Below, one piece after another: positions 54,399-64,000 of a stretch of 64,000 nucleotides of DNA. This DNA comes from Symsagittifera roscoffensis (lineage: Eukaryota > Xenacoelomorpha > Acoela > Convolutidae): positions 55,564,355 to 55,628,354 of the forward strand of contig NC_087062.1 in assembly GCF_963678635.1 (NCBI RefSeq), given 5' to 3'. Each line of letters opens with the position of its first letter. Position 1 is the first letter of the stretch. The notes under the pieces were generated by a model, which worked only from the letters and a program-made list of their open reading frames with translations, made no database searches and was not told where the DNA came from. The position numbers were made by a program, and so were the translations under genes.

Positions 54399-55172
54399 CT
54401 ATGAAATAATCGGTTGTACATTATCCAATTTCTCAATGTGACCTTGTTTTACCAATTGTTTGATCTCTTTAGCGACTCTATCCTGGATGTGAATTGGGAC
54501 TTTACGTCCCTTCACTTGACGCGGTACCGAAGGATACTTGAAATTTGTAAACACTTTGTGGTTCTTTGATCTTCCTAATCGATTAAACACATGCGCGTAT
54601 TTTTTGGCGAAGAAAGAACTCCAATAATCAGAGATAGGATCTTGGCTCTGAACTTCAAGTTGCTGTACGTGTTCGGCCCTCAGTTGGGTGGTCACTACAC
54701 CCAGTTGGTCTTGCAGATCTAGATCCAACAGGTTTCTTGTTTGGTTCTCAGAGACAAGGAAACAAGCCTCTTCCATTTTCCAACTACTAGACGAGATCGG
54801 GAGACAAACTGAGCCAAGGAGGCGAATCGGTTTTTTATTGTAATCGACAGAAAGAGTGTCTATGGGGTACCGTGCCACATCTCGAAATTGGAAAGACGGG
54901 TTGCGTTGTAATATTAAATCGCAAGTACGTTTATTAATAAATGAGACCGGACTTCCAGTGTCGATAGTTGAATAGAAAAAACTCAATCCCGTACGCAGTT
55001 GGATACTAAGACTTCTTGGTTTTCCCTTGTTTGATCTGAGGAGCTCAATGCTATCTATCTGAACAGCACTTTCTAGCTGCAACACACTGTATTCAGGTTC
55101 GCTATCATAATCTGCATCTATAAAGTTGCAATCGATTGAGGGGTCTGTCAGTGCCTCACTATCATCGACCAA
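54399..55172 (-). CDS. Protease region of the outer element Pol
   Basis: A 257-residue open stretch with an aspartic protease core: FYSTIDTGSPVSFINKRT gives the DTG/S active-site triad and the usual hydrophobic strand before it. The segment after the protease leads toward RT, with the lysine-rich VPIHIQDRVAKEIKQLVKQG typical of the protease-RT connection. Cys-His boxes precede it. The initiator is not defined, because in these elements protease is cut from a polyprotein. Confidence 0.75.
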   Translation of the reverse strand: MVDDSEALTDPSIDCNFIDADYDSEPEYSVLQLESAVQIDSIELLRSNKGKPRSLSIQLRTGLSFFYSTIDTGSPVSFINKRTCDLILQRNPSFQFRDVARYPIDTLSVDYNKKPIRLLGSVCLPISSSSWKMEEACFLVSENQTRNLLDLDLQDQLGVVTTQLRAEHVQQLEVQSQDPISDYWSSFFAKKYAHVFNRLGRSKNHKVFTNFKYPSVPRQVKGRKVPIHIQDRVAKEIKQLVKQGHIEKLDNVQPIIS

Positions 55173-55343
55173 ATTGACACTCCGTCTTGATGAATTACAA
55201 CATTTGGCAAAGTGACCTCGTTTTTTGCAAAGATTGCATGTAACCTCTCGAGCGGGACAAGACTTTCTGTGTTCCAGGCTAAAAGGATTGCCACAGAAAT
55301 AGCATGCTTTGTTGCTTTTGTTACTTTGTGTGTTTTGTCGATA

Positions 55344-56225
55344 TTAGTTGTTCTGAGGAGTATTCCGCTTTCCTCTAGATGACTGTATCGAGAAAGTGGG
55401 CTCATGTTTTACCTTGATGCCGGTAACCTGGTTATGCGGGAGTAGTTTTTGGAACTGAGCCGACGTGCTAGCTCCCTTTTCACACTCCAGGGCGAGTTGA
55501 AATGTATCCTCTAAGTTTGCTTTTGCTTTAATCAATTGCTGTTGAACATCCACATCACGAATTCGTCTTATGAAAAGATCTTTCAGAGTATCCCTCTCTT
55601 GAGCACGTGGCCAATTACACAAGGCAATTTGAGCACTGAGACGAGCGTAAAATGAAGAAAAAGTATCATTTTCCAACATAAAGGTGTTATTGTACAGTTT
55701 AATGCGCTCGACAGTATAATCGCGTTCTATCTTGAATAGTACTTCGCAAGCCTGGTGAAAATCCCGATACGAGGTAACACTAATGTCCGTATGCGGGTAA
55801 GAATACGCGAAGCGTCTTTTTCCTTCGTTTCCTAGAGCGAAAAACAGCCGTGACTTCAGACGGGCTTCTGCTTCGTGATAAAACCAGTTTAGCCATATTC
55901 TAGGGCCTTTCTTTCTGCGCTCGGTATTGAAGTCATTAACACGACGAATCGCTGCCTGATCTCTGAGGAGACGTGCATCGGTCTCCGCAGCGGTTTCCGT
56001 TGCACCTACAGTCTCAGCGTTTGGAGGTGGTTCGTCTATAACCTCCACGGGTTCTGTTAAGACATCCTGCGGGTTCAGATTATCTTTCAACCCCACTGCC
56101 AGGAAGATTTGTCCAATCCAGGATTCCCAAAGAAAAGGCGGGTTAATCGAAGGTTTTGCCCAAAACGGAGGAATACCCAATAGGTCAGTCCTGTCTTCGT
56201 TCACAGGAACTGCTGGCTGCGCCAT
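55344..56225 (-). CDS. gag: Gag of the outer Ty3/gypsy element
   Basis: A 293-residue open frame starts with ATG at the LTR-PBS junction. The N-terminal part has the short proline/tryptophan-rich stretch (PPFWAKP) common in invertebrate Gag proteins. The middle part (about residues 100-250) has the helical capsid-like pattern of this superfamily, with WLNWFYHEAEARL followed by a conserved SFYARLSAQIALC block. Gag forms the particle shell. Cysteine-histidine boxes (CYFCGNPF...CNLCKKRGHFAKCC) lie just downstream in 55195-55320. Confidence 0.75.
   Translation of the reverse strand: MAQPAVPVNEDRTDLLGIPPFWAKPSINPPFLWESWIGQIFLAVGLKDNLNPQDVLTEPVEVIDEPPPNAETVGATETAAETDARLLRDQAAIRRVNDFNTERRKKGPRIWLNWFYHEAEARLKSRLFFALGNEGKRRFAYSYPHTDISVTSYRDFHQACEVLFKIERDYTVERIKLYNNTFMLENDTFSSFYARLSAQIALCNWPRAQERDTLKDLFIRRIRDVDVQQQLIKAKANLEDTFQLALECEKGASTSAQFQKLLPHNQVTGIKVKHEPTFSIQSSRGKRNTPQNN
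56207..56224 (-). promoter_or_regulatory. Primer-binding site of the outer element
   Basis: TGGCGCAGCCAGCAG starts directly after the 5' LTR on the minus strand, as expected for tRNA-primed minus-strand DNA synthesis. The TGGCGCAG start implies a tRNA with a G discriminator, perhaps a serine tRNA; that identity is inference. The site also lies inside the Gag coding sequence. Confidence 0.7.
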
Positions 56226-56532
56226 GACATTTGCCGAGATTTAGAGGACAAAACTAGGTTGTTCGTAATAGTGAATTGTTAGATTGGTTGTTTAGATTCT
56301 TGGTTATTTAGATTTAGTTAGTCAGGCTCTGACTAATAGAAATAGGTTTAACAAAAGTGTTGAATAAAGTTTACATCTAACAAGCGATGAAAAGAACATA
56401 AGAGTGAATCACACACAGTGTGTCACTCAGAAAGGCCAAACCAGTGACCTTGAGCGGACTGGTATAATAAATCTGCAGCATGGCTGCAAAAGGCAATATA
56501 ACAAATGAGGTACTAAATGTCGCCTCATCACA
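56225..56532 (-). repeat. 5' LTR of the outer element
   Basis: This 308-bp direct repeat matches 25065-25372 with two substitutions seen, near its inner edge. On the minus strand it starts TGTGATGAGG and ends with CA. The Gag start codon begins on its final base. Confidence 0.95.
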
Positions 56533-56537
56533 GTCAA
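56533..56537. repeat. Target-site duplication (right) of the outer element
   Basis: The sequence gtcaa lies directly outside the right LTR and is identical to 25060-25064. The two copies belong to one insertion event. Confidence 0.9.
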
Positions 56538-57210
56538 TCAATTTTCAAAAGTGTGAAAATTGCCCCACTCTGGGAAATTCTTAAATCCTAAAATCCTGGA
56601 TTGATTCGAACCAAAGTTGTGGACATTAAAACTGCTTAAAAGTTTGCAGCACATGCTTCTATTGCTCTGACAGAACAATTAAGCAGGGAAAAACTGAAAA
56701 TAAATGAAGAAGTGAGAAATTGAAATATTGTGATCAAACGGACCAGCATGAAACAAAACATGTTTTTGTGCTCACAGTTGTTTTTTAAAACTTTTTGATG
56801 CAAAGAACCATCACGTTTCTTGCCATTGAATCATTGGTGAAACTAAAATGTTCGACATGGCTGCGGTCAGCTCAGTTAGACAGCCTGATATGCATCAAAT
56901 CTGAATGCATTGATAATAGCTAGGACCGAAAAATTAATACCGTTGGTGACTTTCGTTTTTCTGATGAACCGAATATGTTTTGCATCGAAAATCTCAACAG
57001 AAATTAAAACTGAAGTTTGATTTACTTAGAGGCAATTTAAGGTTGTCTGGTATCCTTTCGGTTAATACTGATTCTGTTCAGTGTTTTCTGGCTATCCAAA
57101 CAAAAATAAGCACATTTTAAAAATAGAACCCTTCACTAATAACTAGTCTCGCTATAAGGTTCATACCAAATTTAGAACCAAAATCCTCGGGCAAGTTTTG
57201 CATGACTCAC

Positions 57211-57344
57211 TTGAAGTCGCCCGTGATTGCAGAAAAGCTCTGTCCAGTGGAATAGTTCAAGGTCACATTGTTCACGTCTATCTTGAGGAGGGAAAAGCCA
57301 GCTTCCTCTATGTAGTCGTGTGCGTCTTCGTCCTGCCATATTCC
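57211..57344 (-). CDS. Cys-loop ligand-gated ion channel, exon before TM1
   Basis: This 134-nt exon encodes about 44 residues from GIWQDEDAHDY to NYSTGQSFSAITGDF. They correspond to the end of the ligand-binding domain just before the first membrane helix, where the family shows a Y-x-T/S-G-x-(F/Y)-x-x-I/L pattern. The acceptor is GTTTTTACAG and the donor AA/GTGAGT. The exon ends in phase 2, and its last two bases plus the first base of the exon at 7888 complete a lysine codon. Two possible N-glycosylation sites (NVT, NYS) are present. It has no cysteine, so the second disulfide typical of glycine, glutamate-gated and histamine-gated chloride channels is not in this segment. The intron before it is 5.5 kb and the intron after it about 49.3 kb. 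Confidence 0.85.
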
Positions 57345-59355
57345 CTGTAAAAACACGGCTCGTTTTTCTTGTTTATTTAAAAAAAACTACTAAAAGCAAC
57401 TGTTTTTTCACAACGGAAAATGAAATGTGCTCTGGATTACTGTTCATAGATTAGCAAAAAAGTGATTTTGAAGTGAGACAAAATGGGAGACAAGTAAAAA
57501 TGACAGAAATTTTGAATACAAGTAGGAGCGTCAAAATCTGTCCATTTTTCCTTCTGCTCGTGAAAAAAAAAGAGATAGTTAGCCACACCATGTAGAAAAA
57601 GACACAAGCAACCTATCAAATTTGCACGAAATGTCAGAAAACATTTTAGAAGAACTGATGTATTAGAAGAGCAATTAGAAGAGCTAAAAATCAAGCTCAA
57701 AACATATAAATATTTTTGTCAACGTGGTCGAAAAAAAAACTTTTTTTCTACGACCACTTCTCTAAAATTTCGAAACTTCGAAAATTTCGAAGTTTCCCAC
57801 CAAAGTGTTACTGCGATTTTTTTCTGACTTTTAGAAGAAGTGACAGAATATATATGCTCAGTGCGTTTTTTCTTCAGACCCATTTAGAGATTTTAACTAG
57901 CGTTTTTTGAATTAAACTTGGTAACTCATTTGAAAGCAATCAATAAATTGAGCTCAAAATTTAAAAAAAAAACCAATCACCTGGTATAAATTTTGCAAAT
58001 TATAGGGCTTTGATAATTGCAAAATGTACCAATTCAAATCTTTATGATACATTATGAAAAAAATCACAAATTCATGCGCAAAAGTTGTTGTGAATATAAG
58101 TTGCTTAAATTTTTTTTTCAGAATCAAAGCCAAAAAATTTATTTCGTGAAACTCGGGACAAAAGTTCTACACTAAAATGGGTAGTTTGCTGCTTAAGGTC
58201 GAACAAAAATTAGCTTGAAGCTATCGAATCAATTTAGTTGTTGCCTATGCAGCCCATTGAGCCTCTTCTCAGCCCATGAAAGTTTTACAATCTTATTGGT
58301 ACGACTTTTTTTCTCCTAAGAAATGGAGCGATTTTTTTTTAATTTGAAAAACCGTTATACCGTAAAAATTACGATTTGGGCCCGATTTTCCAAAAAACAA
58401 CATTCTGGTAAATCTGGTAAAATTCTTGATAATTTTGGCTCCTAGACTTCCTTTTTCAATAGTTTTGTTTCTCGATTTAATTTGAGAGAACAAATTTAAA
58501 TTGTCCAGATTTGTTTTTGTCCGGATAGTTTAAAGAGCACTGATATCGTTTCATTAACGCGTAAGCGGCAAAATTATCCGGCTCAGAAGTCAATTCTAAC
58601 CTTAAATGAAGCAAACTACTTTGTCTTATTATCATGATGCATTATGCAAAGCTTTGAGAGGGAAGCTAGTGAAGGAAGCATTTTTTCAAGAATGGGCTTA
58701 AGTTTTTGCCAAATTATTCTACGAATAGTTCTTATCGATAAACCATTTCATTTAGAACGTACGTTCTGTACGTTAGAAACCTGTAAAACAAATTAGCTTT
58801 TTACATATGAATCGGAGTCAAAACCTTTCCAAATGTAGGCAAGCTCTTTCCCCTTTCAAAAAATTTTCCAGTTTTTTTTTAACAATTGCGGGTTCTTAGA
58901 GCATAAAATTTTACATTAGTGCGTGACAAATGCGGCGAGAAATTTGGCAAGGATTGGGAGTCAAGGATTTTTTATTGTCTGAAAATGCATCAACAGGCAA
59001 GTCAGAACAATCAATATTTTGCTCTACTACTAACACTTTTGATATCTTTCCCCATTTTTGGAAGAAAGGAACAGACTACGACTTCTAGTCACCGTTCATT
59101 ATCTGTCTTTTTTTTAAAAGCGAATTTTATCATGTAAAAAATGATACCAGCTGTAAAACAAGATGACCTTCAATGGATGGATAATCAAAAATTGTCCATT
59201 AAATTGCTCAGACATAAAAGTGTGGATATCAACTGTTTAGATACTAAGGATTTTTATTTGATAAAGTCTCAGTTTAGCTCTTTAAAAATTTTTTCTGATT
59301 TTCTGAACGCGCAAACTCCTTTTTGATTTTTTTACAATGCTATTTTACAAGCACT

Positions 59356-59700
59356 CAGGGGCGGATTTGGTGTTTATAAAACGATTATCAATGCCTACTA
59401 TTTTGAAATTCTGTTTTCAAAATAGTTTAATCTTTAAAGTGGCTGCCTCATTCTCTCAGAGATTTGAAAAAACAGGCCAAAGGGTTCCCTCTTTGGACTA
59501 TTTTGAGATATCCATTTTTGGCTGACAGACCCTAAAATTTTTATAAATCGCCTTCGGCGTTAGAATATACTAATTTTTGAGAAACGCGCGCCGAAATAAC
59601 GCAATTTTTTGGTCAAAATTTTCCAAAAAGTGACTAAAAACGCTTTTTTGGCCTGTTTTTTCAAAATGTTCCACAAAGCATCCGATAAAAGATATACGGA
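59356..59700. mobile_element. Family B copy, right end unclear
   Basis: Starts CAGGGGCGGATTTGG and includes ATTTTGAGATATCCATTTTT and CGCCTTCGGCGTT, as in the copy at 7180. The right terminal repeat was not found. Confidence 0.55.
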
Positions 59701-61624
59701 CCTCTTTTATTATCGGAATAATTCAGGGAAAGACTCTGATTTTGATTTCCCAGAAGCAAAAACGAACACCAGCTATCCAACGCCTTCATGAACTGCAAAA
59801 ACATTTAACATAAACTACAAGAAACAATCATTAACACCCACCCTATGCTTCACGACGATATACTTGAATGCGCAGCAGAAAAGCCTCACTTAAAAGGCGA
59901 GCTTTATAGCGGGCTCACGACATTAAAAACTAAAACAACAGTGAAGAAAACATAATGAAATGAGCGTAGCATTATATCATGAAGTTTTTAAACAACAACT
60001 TAAAAATGAAGCTACCCGGGCTGAGATTCATAGGATTATACACTTCATGGGTCGATCGGAACATTCAAAATTTTACCCAATCATAACTAACCCAATCAGA
60101 ACGAACATCTCCATGGTTAGTTATTTTTGGTCAAAATAGTAATAGCTTTTATAGGCAATGCCTTTGAGGCCGAATGTAATGGAATAATTTAACGTAAGGG
60201 ATACTTTGTCGAAACCACAGAATCATGCAATCACATAATTGTCATGATGTCATGATATGTGTCCATATTTTTAGGGACGGAAAACAAAATTCAACTATTT
60301 CAATGACCTCTGATCCATAAATGGATTTTATTGGTAGAATCTGAGTGAAAATCTCAATCCGGGCAAGTTAACAAAAATGAATGCGAGTTAAATGCAGAGT
60401 AATTTTGATAAAAAAGATTGTCTGCTATGATCCAGATTAGGTTCAGCGGATTAAATGATAGAGATGGCGTGTTGGTTGACTTGAAAATGAGTGCTGATAG
60501 AAGGCATTTATGGCTGAAATGCCGTCCCGAAATCCAAAGCCTCGACTAGCCGAGTAACTCACCAAACCGAAACGTGCTTCCTTATTTACATGTAAAACAT
60601 TTTCATAATAAGATGATAAAAACGTGTACATTTTATTATTATAATCATAGCTTTTTCAAGAAAAAAATTAAGATGCATTGTTTTATTAATAGAAGTTATT
60701 TTGGTTCGACAAGTCGTCGGCTGGCTGTTCGGCTCAAATAGCATTACCGTCAGAGTGTTCTTTATACCTTAAAGCGTGGCTCCGACCCACGTGCTGAAGG
60801 AGGCTATAATACGTATAAGTGGTAATTGACAAGTTTTTGAAGAATTGGACGATTTTTTTTGTGATTAAGTTCCCACTTGATATCATTTCACCCATCAGCA
60901 CGTGAATCTGTGCAATAAACTCCAATTGGTTGTCCAGATTTTGACCCGATGATAACCAAAATTAAAGTATGATTCAGAGTCAATTTTTCAAGAAAAATTT
61001 CAATATTGGGTCTAACAAAGCGGCGCTGAGAAGTATAGGGTGCAAAGAGCTCTATCTCTATCTGGCAGCATTTGTTGTTGATGATTTTACGCAATGAGTT
61101 ATTCTCGATCTCCGCGGTAAGTTTTGAGCAGCTTCTATATCTACGTGAAATCCGTAAACAAAAAATAAGGGTGAAATGATATACGGTTGAGGGTTGCATT
61201 TACCCCACGTCAAAATATCCCATCTGTCTTTGTATCATCAAAAACAATTGTTACTTTTCTGAAAGCAGGTGACGTCCTTAATTTAATCAGATTGTTGAGA
61301 TTGTTTCGTAGGTCATGCTCAACAGGAAAATCGTCTGCTTTTGCTTAATTAATTTGTGACAAATCTTAAAAAAGATTTTGCATATGGATTTAGGATTAAA
61401 ATGACCATGGGTTAAAATGGGATAAGGTAATTACTAACTCGTCGATAGATAGATGACCATAACAGAATAGAGCTACAAACAAAAACGAAGCATGAATAAT
61501 TGAATAAATAAAAGAACTAAAAACATATATTTTTGTTTGTTTCGGACTTAATTTTAAAAAATTATTATCAAAAGCTAAAGGTTTTTTTTAATGTCGCATG
61601 CAGATAAAATAAAAAAAAATCTAA

Positions 61625-61662
61625 AGAGAGAGAGAGAGAGAAATAGAGAGAGAGAAAGAGAG
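61625..61662 (+). repeat. GA microsatellite
   Basis: Imperfect (GA)n tract broken by AAAT and AAA. Confidence 0.9.
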
Positions 61663-62300
61663 CTTAGGCTTCTGTATTTTACACAAGGGTTTGCACCCAT
61701 CACTTGACGGCTGAGCTGACTTTCTGCAACGGGTTGCACTGTCCACATTTGCATATAAACCCAGGAACATAATCGACTTCTGAGTAATTTTTGTAGAAGC
61801 AATTAAAGTATAATTTCTTAGGTATGATTTTAAAATTTGTTCGAGGTCGATATTTCCTTTTTTCTTATTATATTCAATAATTGACTGGTTCTTTTCCAAA
61901 AATTTTCGTCAGCCTTTCTTGTTCGAGTTTTTGTTATCGATGTTAGATCTTTTTGATTTGTTAATAAAAGATCGTCATTGGATTTCGTATTCGTGAACAA
62001 GGGTTGCCGGTTGCTGCGCTAGTAGCACTGATTGTTCTTTCTTCAACTTTCTTCAATTTGAATACAAATAATTTTCTGTCATGGCAAAAAAAAAATCCTT
62101 AAGTTTCTAAAAAATTTTGCAATTAAGAGATATGATGCCTTTTAATCAGCTAAGCAACATTAAAAAAACATGTATTCCCTATATCTTAAAGATAACACCG
62201 ATGTAATAGATGTGCTTTTTTTATTTCGCACGGTTCAAGTCCGATGCTATCCCTCAACTTCTTACTTAGTTTTTTCAGGACCATGCCTCGATAAACAGTA

Positions 62301-62422
62301 TAGTTTTTTGCATCATCTTTGCTGACTTGGTCTGAGGAAGCAGTTTCAATAATTAATTGTATAGTTTTTTGCGTGATCTTTGCTGACTTGGTCCGAAGAA
62401 GCAGTTTCAATAATTAATTGTA
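62301..62422 (+). repeat. 61-bp tandem duplication
   Basis: Two units with few differences share GCTGACTTGGTC and CAGTTTCAATAATTAATTGTA. It lies about 450 bp from the Cys-loop exon donor. No coding role was recognised. Confidence 0.85.
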
Positions 62423-62875
62423 TATCTATAACTATCTCCTAAATAAATATATAAATTAGTCTCGTTTTTTGTGCGAGGTGCGATGAGAAAATTATTCATA
62501 CGCGTAGAAAGTTAATGAATTAGGCAAATTCGGCAATAATTATCCCTCTTAGAAAATTTTATTGCCAAAAAAGCGCTAATTGAAGCTCCCAAAACCATTT
62601 TTTTTTAGCTCAATTGACTAAATTTTATATTAGGAACTTTACTCAATTGCTTCACTTGCTCGAATTTAGACTAAAACTCAAAAACTTCAAATCTTTTTTA
62701 ACGACAGTGGAGCAACTTTTCGATGTTGTTCGAATCACGACTGGAAGGGCTTTCACATGATATGTTACTCGTTTCATTCCGATGATTTTTTGTGGTACTG
62801 TTAAAATTTAGCTCTGCTGGAGTGAGGGTGGGTGAGTCTGTCTCTGTGTATAGGGGAAGGGCTGGGTGGGGGTAC

Positions 62876-63001
62876 CTGAAGGTTCCACTCGTAGACGAGT
62901 TCTCTGGTGGTGAAGGCGTAGCTGGACATCATGAGTTTGCACGTGGTGATGTCGAAGGGAAACATGCGCACATCTGGCTTGCACGGGATTACAATCCTCA
63001 C
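62876..63001 (-). CDS. Cys-loop ligand-gated ion channel, exon with the Cys-loop
   Basis: This internal exon encodes 42 residues of the extracellular ligand-binding domain of a pentameric ligand-gated channel. The two cysteines are exactly 13 residues apart (CKPDVRMFPFDITTC) and enclose the family's FPxD signature. The exon then runs through SSYAFTTRELVYEW, the usual beta-strand after the loop. On the minus strand it is bounded by a pyrimidine-rich acceptor (TTCGTTTCCAG) and a CAG/GTACC donor, and it is phase 0 at both ends, which matches the next exon. Earlier exons (signal peptide, ligand-binding loops) must lie beyond the right edge of the window. The family assignment is firm; the subtype is not. 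Confidence 0.9.
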
Positions 63002-64000
63002 CTGGAAACGAACACACAGCAGGAATAACGTTTGCATCTCAATCTACCATGCGGACTTATCAATTGTAAATAGAATGTTTCTGAACAACGAAATTGATAT
63101 TTTCAAATGTTCCAACCACGGATATAATTGCTTAAAAGTGAACTATAGTAAAAGTCATTTTTTTGAAGAGAGAGGGGTCATGGTTCAAAATGGAATGGGG
63201 GATTGTCAGAAGGTTTGAACATGAATGGTATCATATATGTCATTGAAAACATTTATTTCAAACAACTGGTAGAGACAATTGTTTGAAATTAAAAACCATG
63301 GTTTTTGTCACTTAAGTTCGGTTACGATTACATCCCAAAAACTGTGAGAAACTGAATTTTAAAAAAATCATTTTTTTTGGTTTATGGAAAAATCAGTAGC
63401 GTGCCGAGGGGGCAGGGGGGGAGGGGGCGACCATTTCCCTCCTCAATTCGGTTGCCAAATTTTTCCAAAGGGCACCTTGGTATAACTTTATGACATCCAT
63501 TTTTCGCTGAACAACCTCAAAATTTTTCTGAAGGCGCCTTTGGCGCCAATATAAATAAGTTTGAGGGGGGAGCGCGCGCCGAAAAAAGCGTAGTTTTTTT
63601 TTGGTGAAAATAGGGTTCTTATACTATTTTGGGAGAGCTCGGAAAATCAAATTGGTCAACCTTAAAAAATAATTTTAAAAAAAAGTCGGCAAAATTTTAA
63701 AAAAATTTCTGCGCACGCCAATGGGAAAAATGCTATTCATACAATTTCCATATATGAAAAATCACTAATCACAGACCTTTCATGCAATTTTCTGTACTTA
63801 TGGAATTGCATGAAAAATGTATGATGAGTATGAAAATTGTATGAAAATTGTATGACTAGCATTTTTGGTCAACCCGGGCACTCACTCACTCTCTTAGCGG
63901 TTTTTTTTTCAATGGCTTTCATCTTATTTCACAGAGCTCGAAAATTGAATTGTAGTCGAAAAACAATTAACTAATTGTCGCAATGTACATGTATGTCATT
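63002..64000 (-). other. Intron upstream of the Cys-loop exon
   Basis: This is non-coding sequence beyond the acceptor at 63002-63003. A B2-type repeat occupies 63393-63723. Further right, about 63770-63860, lies a short imperfect tandem of ATGAAAATTGT-like units. I see no further coding exon before the window ends. Confidence 0.5.
63393..63723. mobile_element. Family B2 repeat (CAGTAGCGTGCC ends)
   Basis: Left end CAGTAGCGTGCCGAGG and right end GCGCACGCCAATG. The interior shares GCGCCTTTGGCGCCAAT and GGGAGAGCTCGGAAAATC with family B, but the ends differ. Confidence 0.6.

Larger units (their letters stand above)
25065..56532 (-). mobile_element. Outer Ty3/gypsy-type LTR element, interrupted by a giant LTR element
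   Basis: The element has 308-bp LTRs at both ends with TG...CA termini and is flanked by the perfect 5-bp duplication gtcaa. Removing the nested 24.4-kb element leaves about 7 kb. Its parts, right to left, are the 5' LTR, a primer-binding site, Gag, zinc knuckles and protease, RT-RNase H, integrase and 3' LTR. The PR-RT-RH-INT order places it in Ty3/gypsy (Metaviridae-like). The LTRs differ at two positions, so it is young but older than its guest. It is broken: about three apparent interruptions in the coding region, plus the guest in the integrase region. Confidence 0.92.
7889..57210 (-). other. Giant intron (about 49.3 kb) of the channel gene
   Basis: The intron lies between the pre-TM1 and TM1-TM2 exons, inferred from matching splice phase and protein continuity. 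About 31.5 kb of it is the nested LTR-element pair. The rest is AT-rich sequence packed with short repeats. The stretches 7889-9166, 12311-13008, 16500-18078, 18900-20207, 20505-21374, 22190-23128 and 23716-25059 show no gene that I can support. A few open stretches of 60-120 codons (for example 14480-14842 and 15869-16084 on the minus strand) resemble nothing I recognise. A more GC-balanced piece at about 24040-24330 may be an old transposon remnant. Confidence 0.8.
57345..62875 (-). other. Intron (5.5 kb) of the channel gene
   Basis: This phase-0 intron separates the Cys-loop exon from the pre-TM1 exon. It contains degraded family A remnants (about 57830-58170 and 58540-58590), a family B copy near 59356, a GA microsatellite at 61625 and a 61-bp tandem duplication at 62301. 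Short open stretches near 60443-60631 and 60888-61199 lack recognisable domains. No other gene is supported. Confidence 0.7.

Overview
This is AT-rich metazoan (invertebrate) nuclear DNA. Almost all of it is introns of one host gene read on the minus strand, a Cys-loop ligand-gated ion channel. Three coding exons with matching splice phases are visible: the Cys-loop exon (62876-63001), the pre-TM1 exon (57211-57344) and the TM1-TM2 exon (7685-7888). The last two are separated by an intron of about 49.3 kb. The pore-lining sequence carries the PAR motif of anion channels, and the extracellular exons lack the second cysteine pair of GlyR/GluCl/HisCl receptors, so a GABA-A-like or orphan anion channel is most likely. 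The phylum cannot be fixed from the sequence.

The giant intron holds a nest of LTR retroelements on the same strand as the host gene. The outer element (25065-56532) is a roughly 7-kb Ty3/gypsy-type copy with 308-bp LTRs (2 differences seen) and a perfect 5-bp target duplication (gtcaa). Its coding region looks broken in about three places and is split, in the integrase region, by a second element.

The inner element (26465-50901) is the main find. It is a 24.4-kb Ty3/gypsy-type LTR element with 885-bp LTRs that differ at one position, so it is very young and looks whole. In its own direction (right to left) it has a 3.1-kb leader with an ACCCTCC array and two tandem hairpins. A single Gag-Pol reading frame of about 3160 residues follows (coiled coil, Gag, two zinc knuckles, protease, RT, RNase H, integrase), ending in a macro domain of the OARD1/TARG1 type. 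After it come a coiled-coil ORF (ORF2, 278 aa), an SGNH-hydrolase ORF (ORF3, 720 aa) and an 1860-aa orphan ORF (ORF4). A copy of the 3' polypurine-tract region lies just upstream of the macro domain. This suggests that the macro domain and ORF2-4 are cargo placed between an ancestral tract and the LTR, or that the copy acts as a central priming tract. No envelope-like gene with signal peptide and membrane anchor was seen.

The rest of the introns is a mosaic of short non-autonomous repeats. Family A has about twelve copies with three internal palindromes and often lies in head-to-head pairs. Family B has CAGGGGCGGATC-type hAT-like ends. There is also a LINE 3' end with a conserved hairpin and an ATT-rich tail, one small MITE, a SINE-like insertion, a segmental duplication at a 2777-bp offset, and several mini- and microsatellites. 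No tRNA, rRNA or CRISPR array was found.
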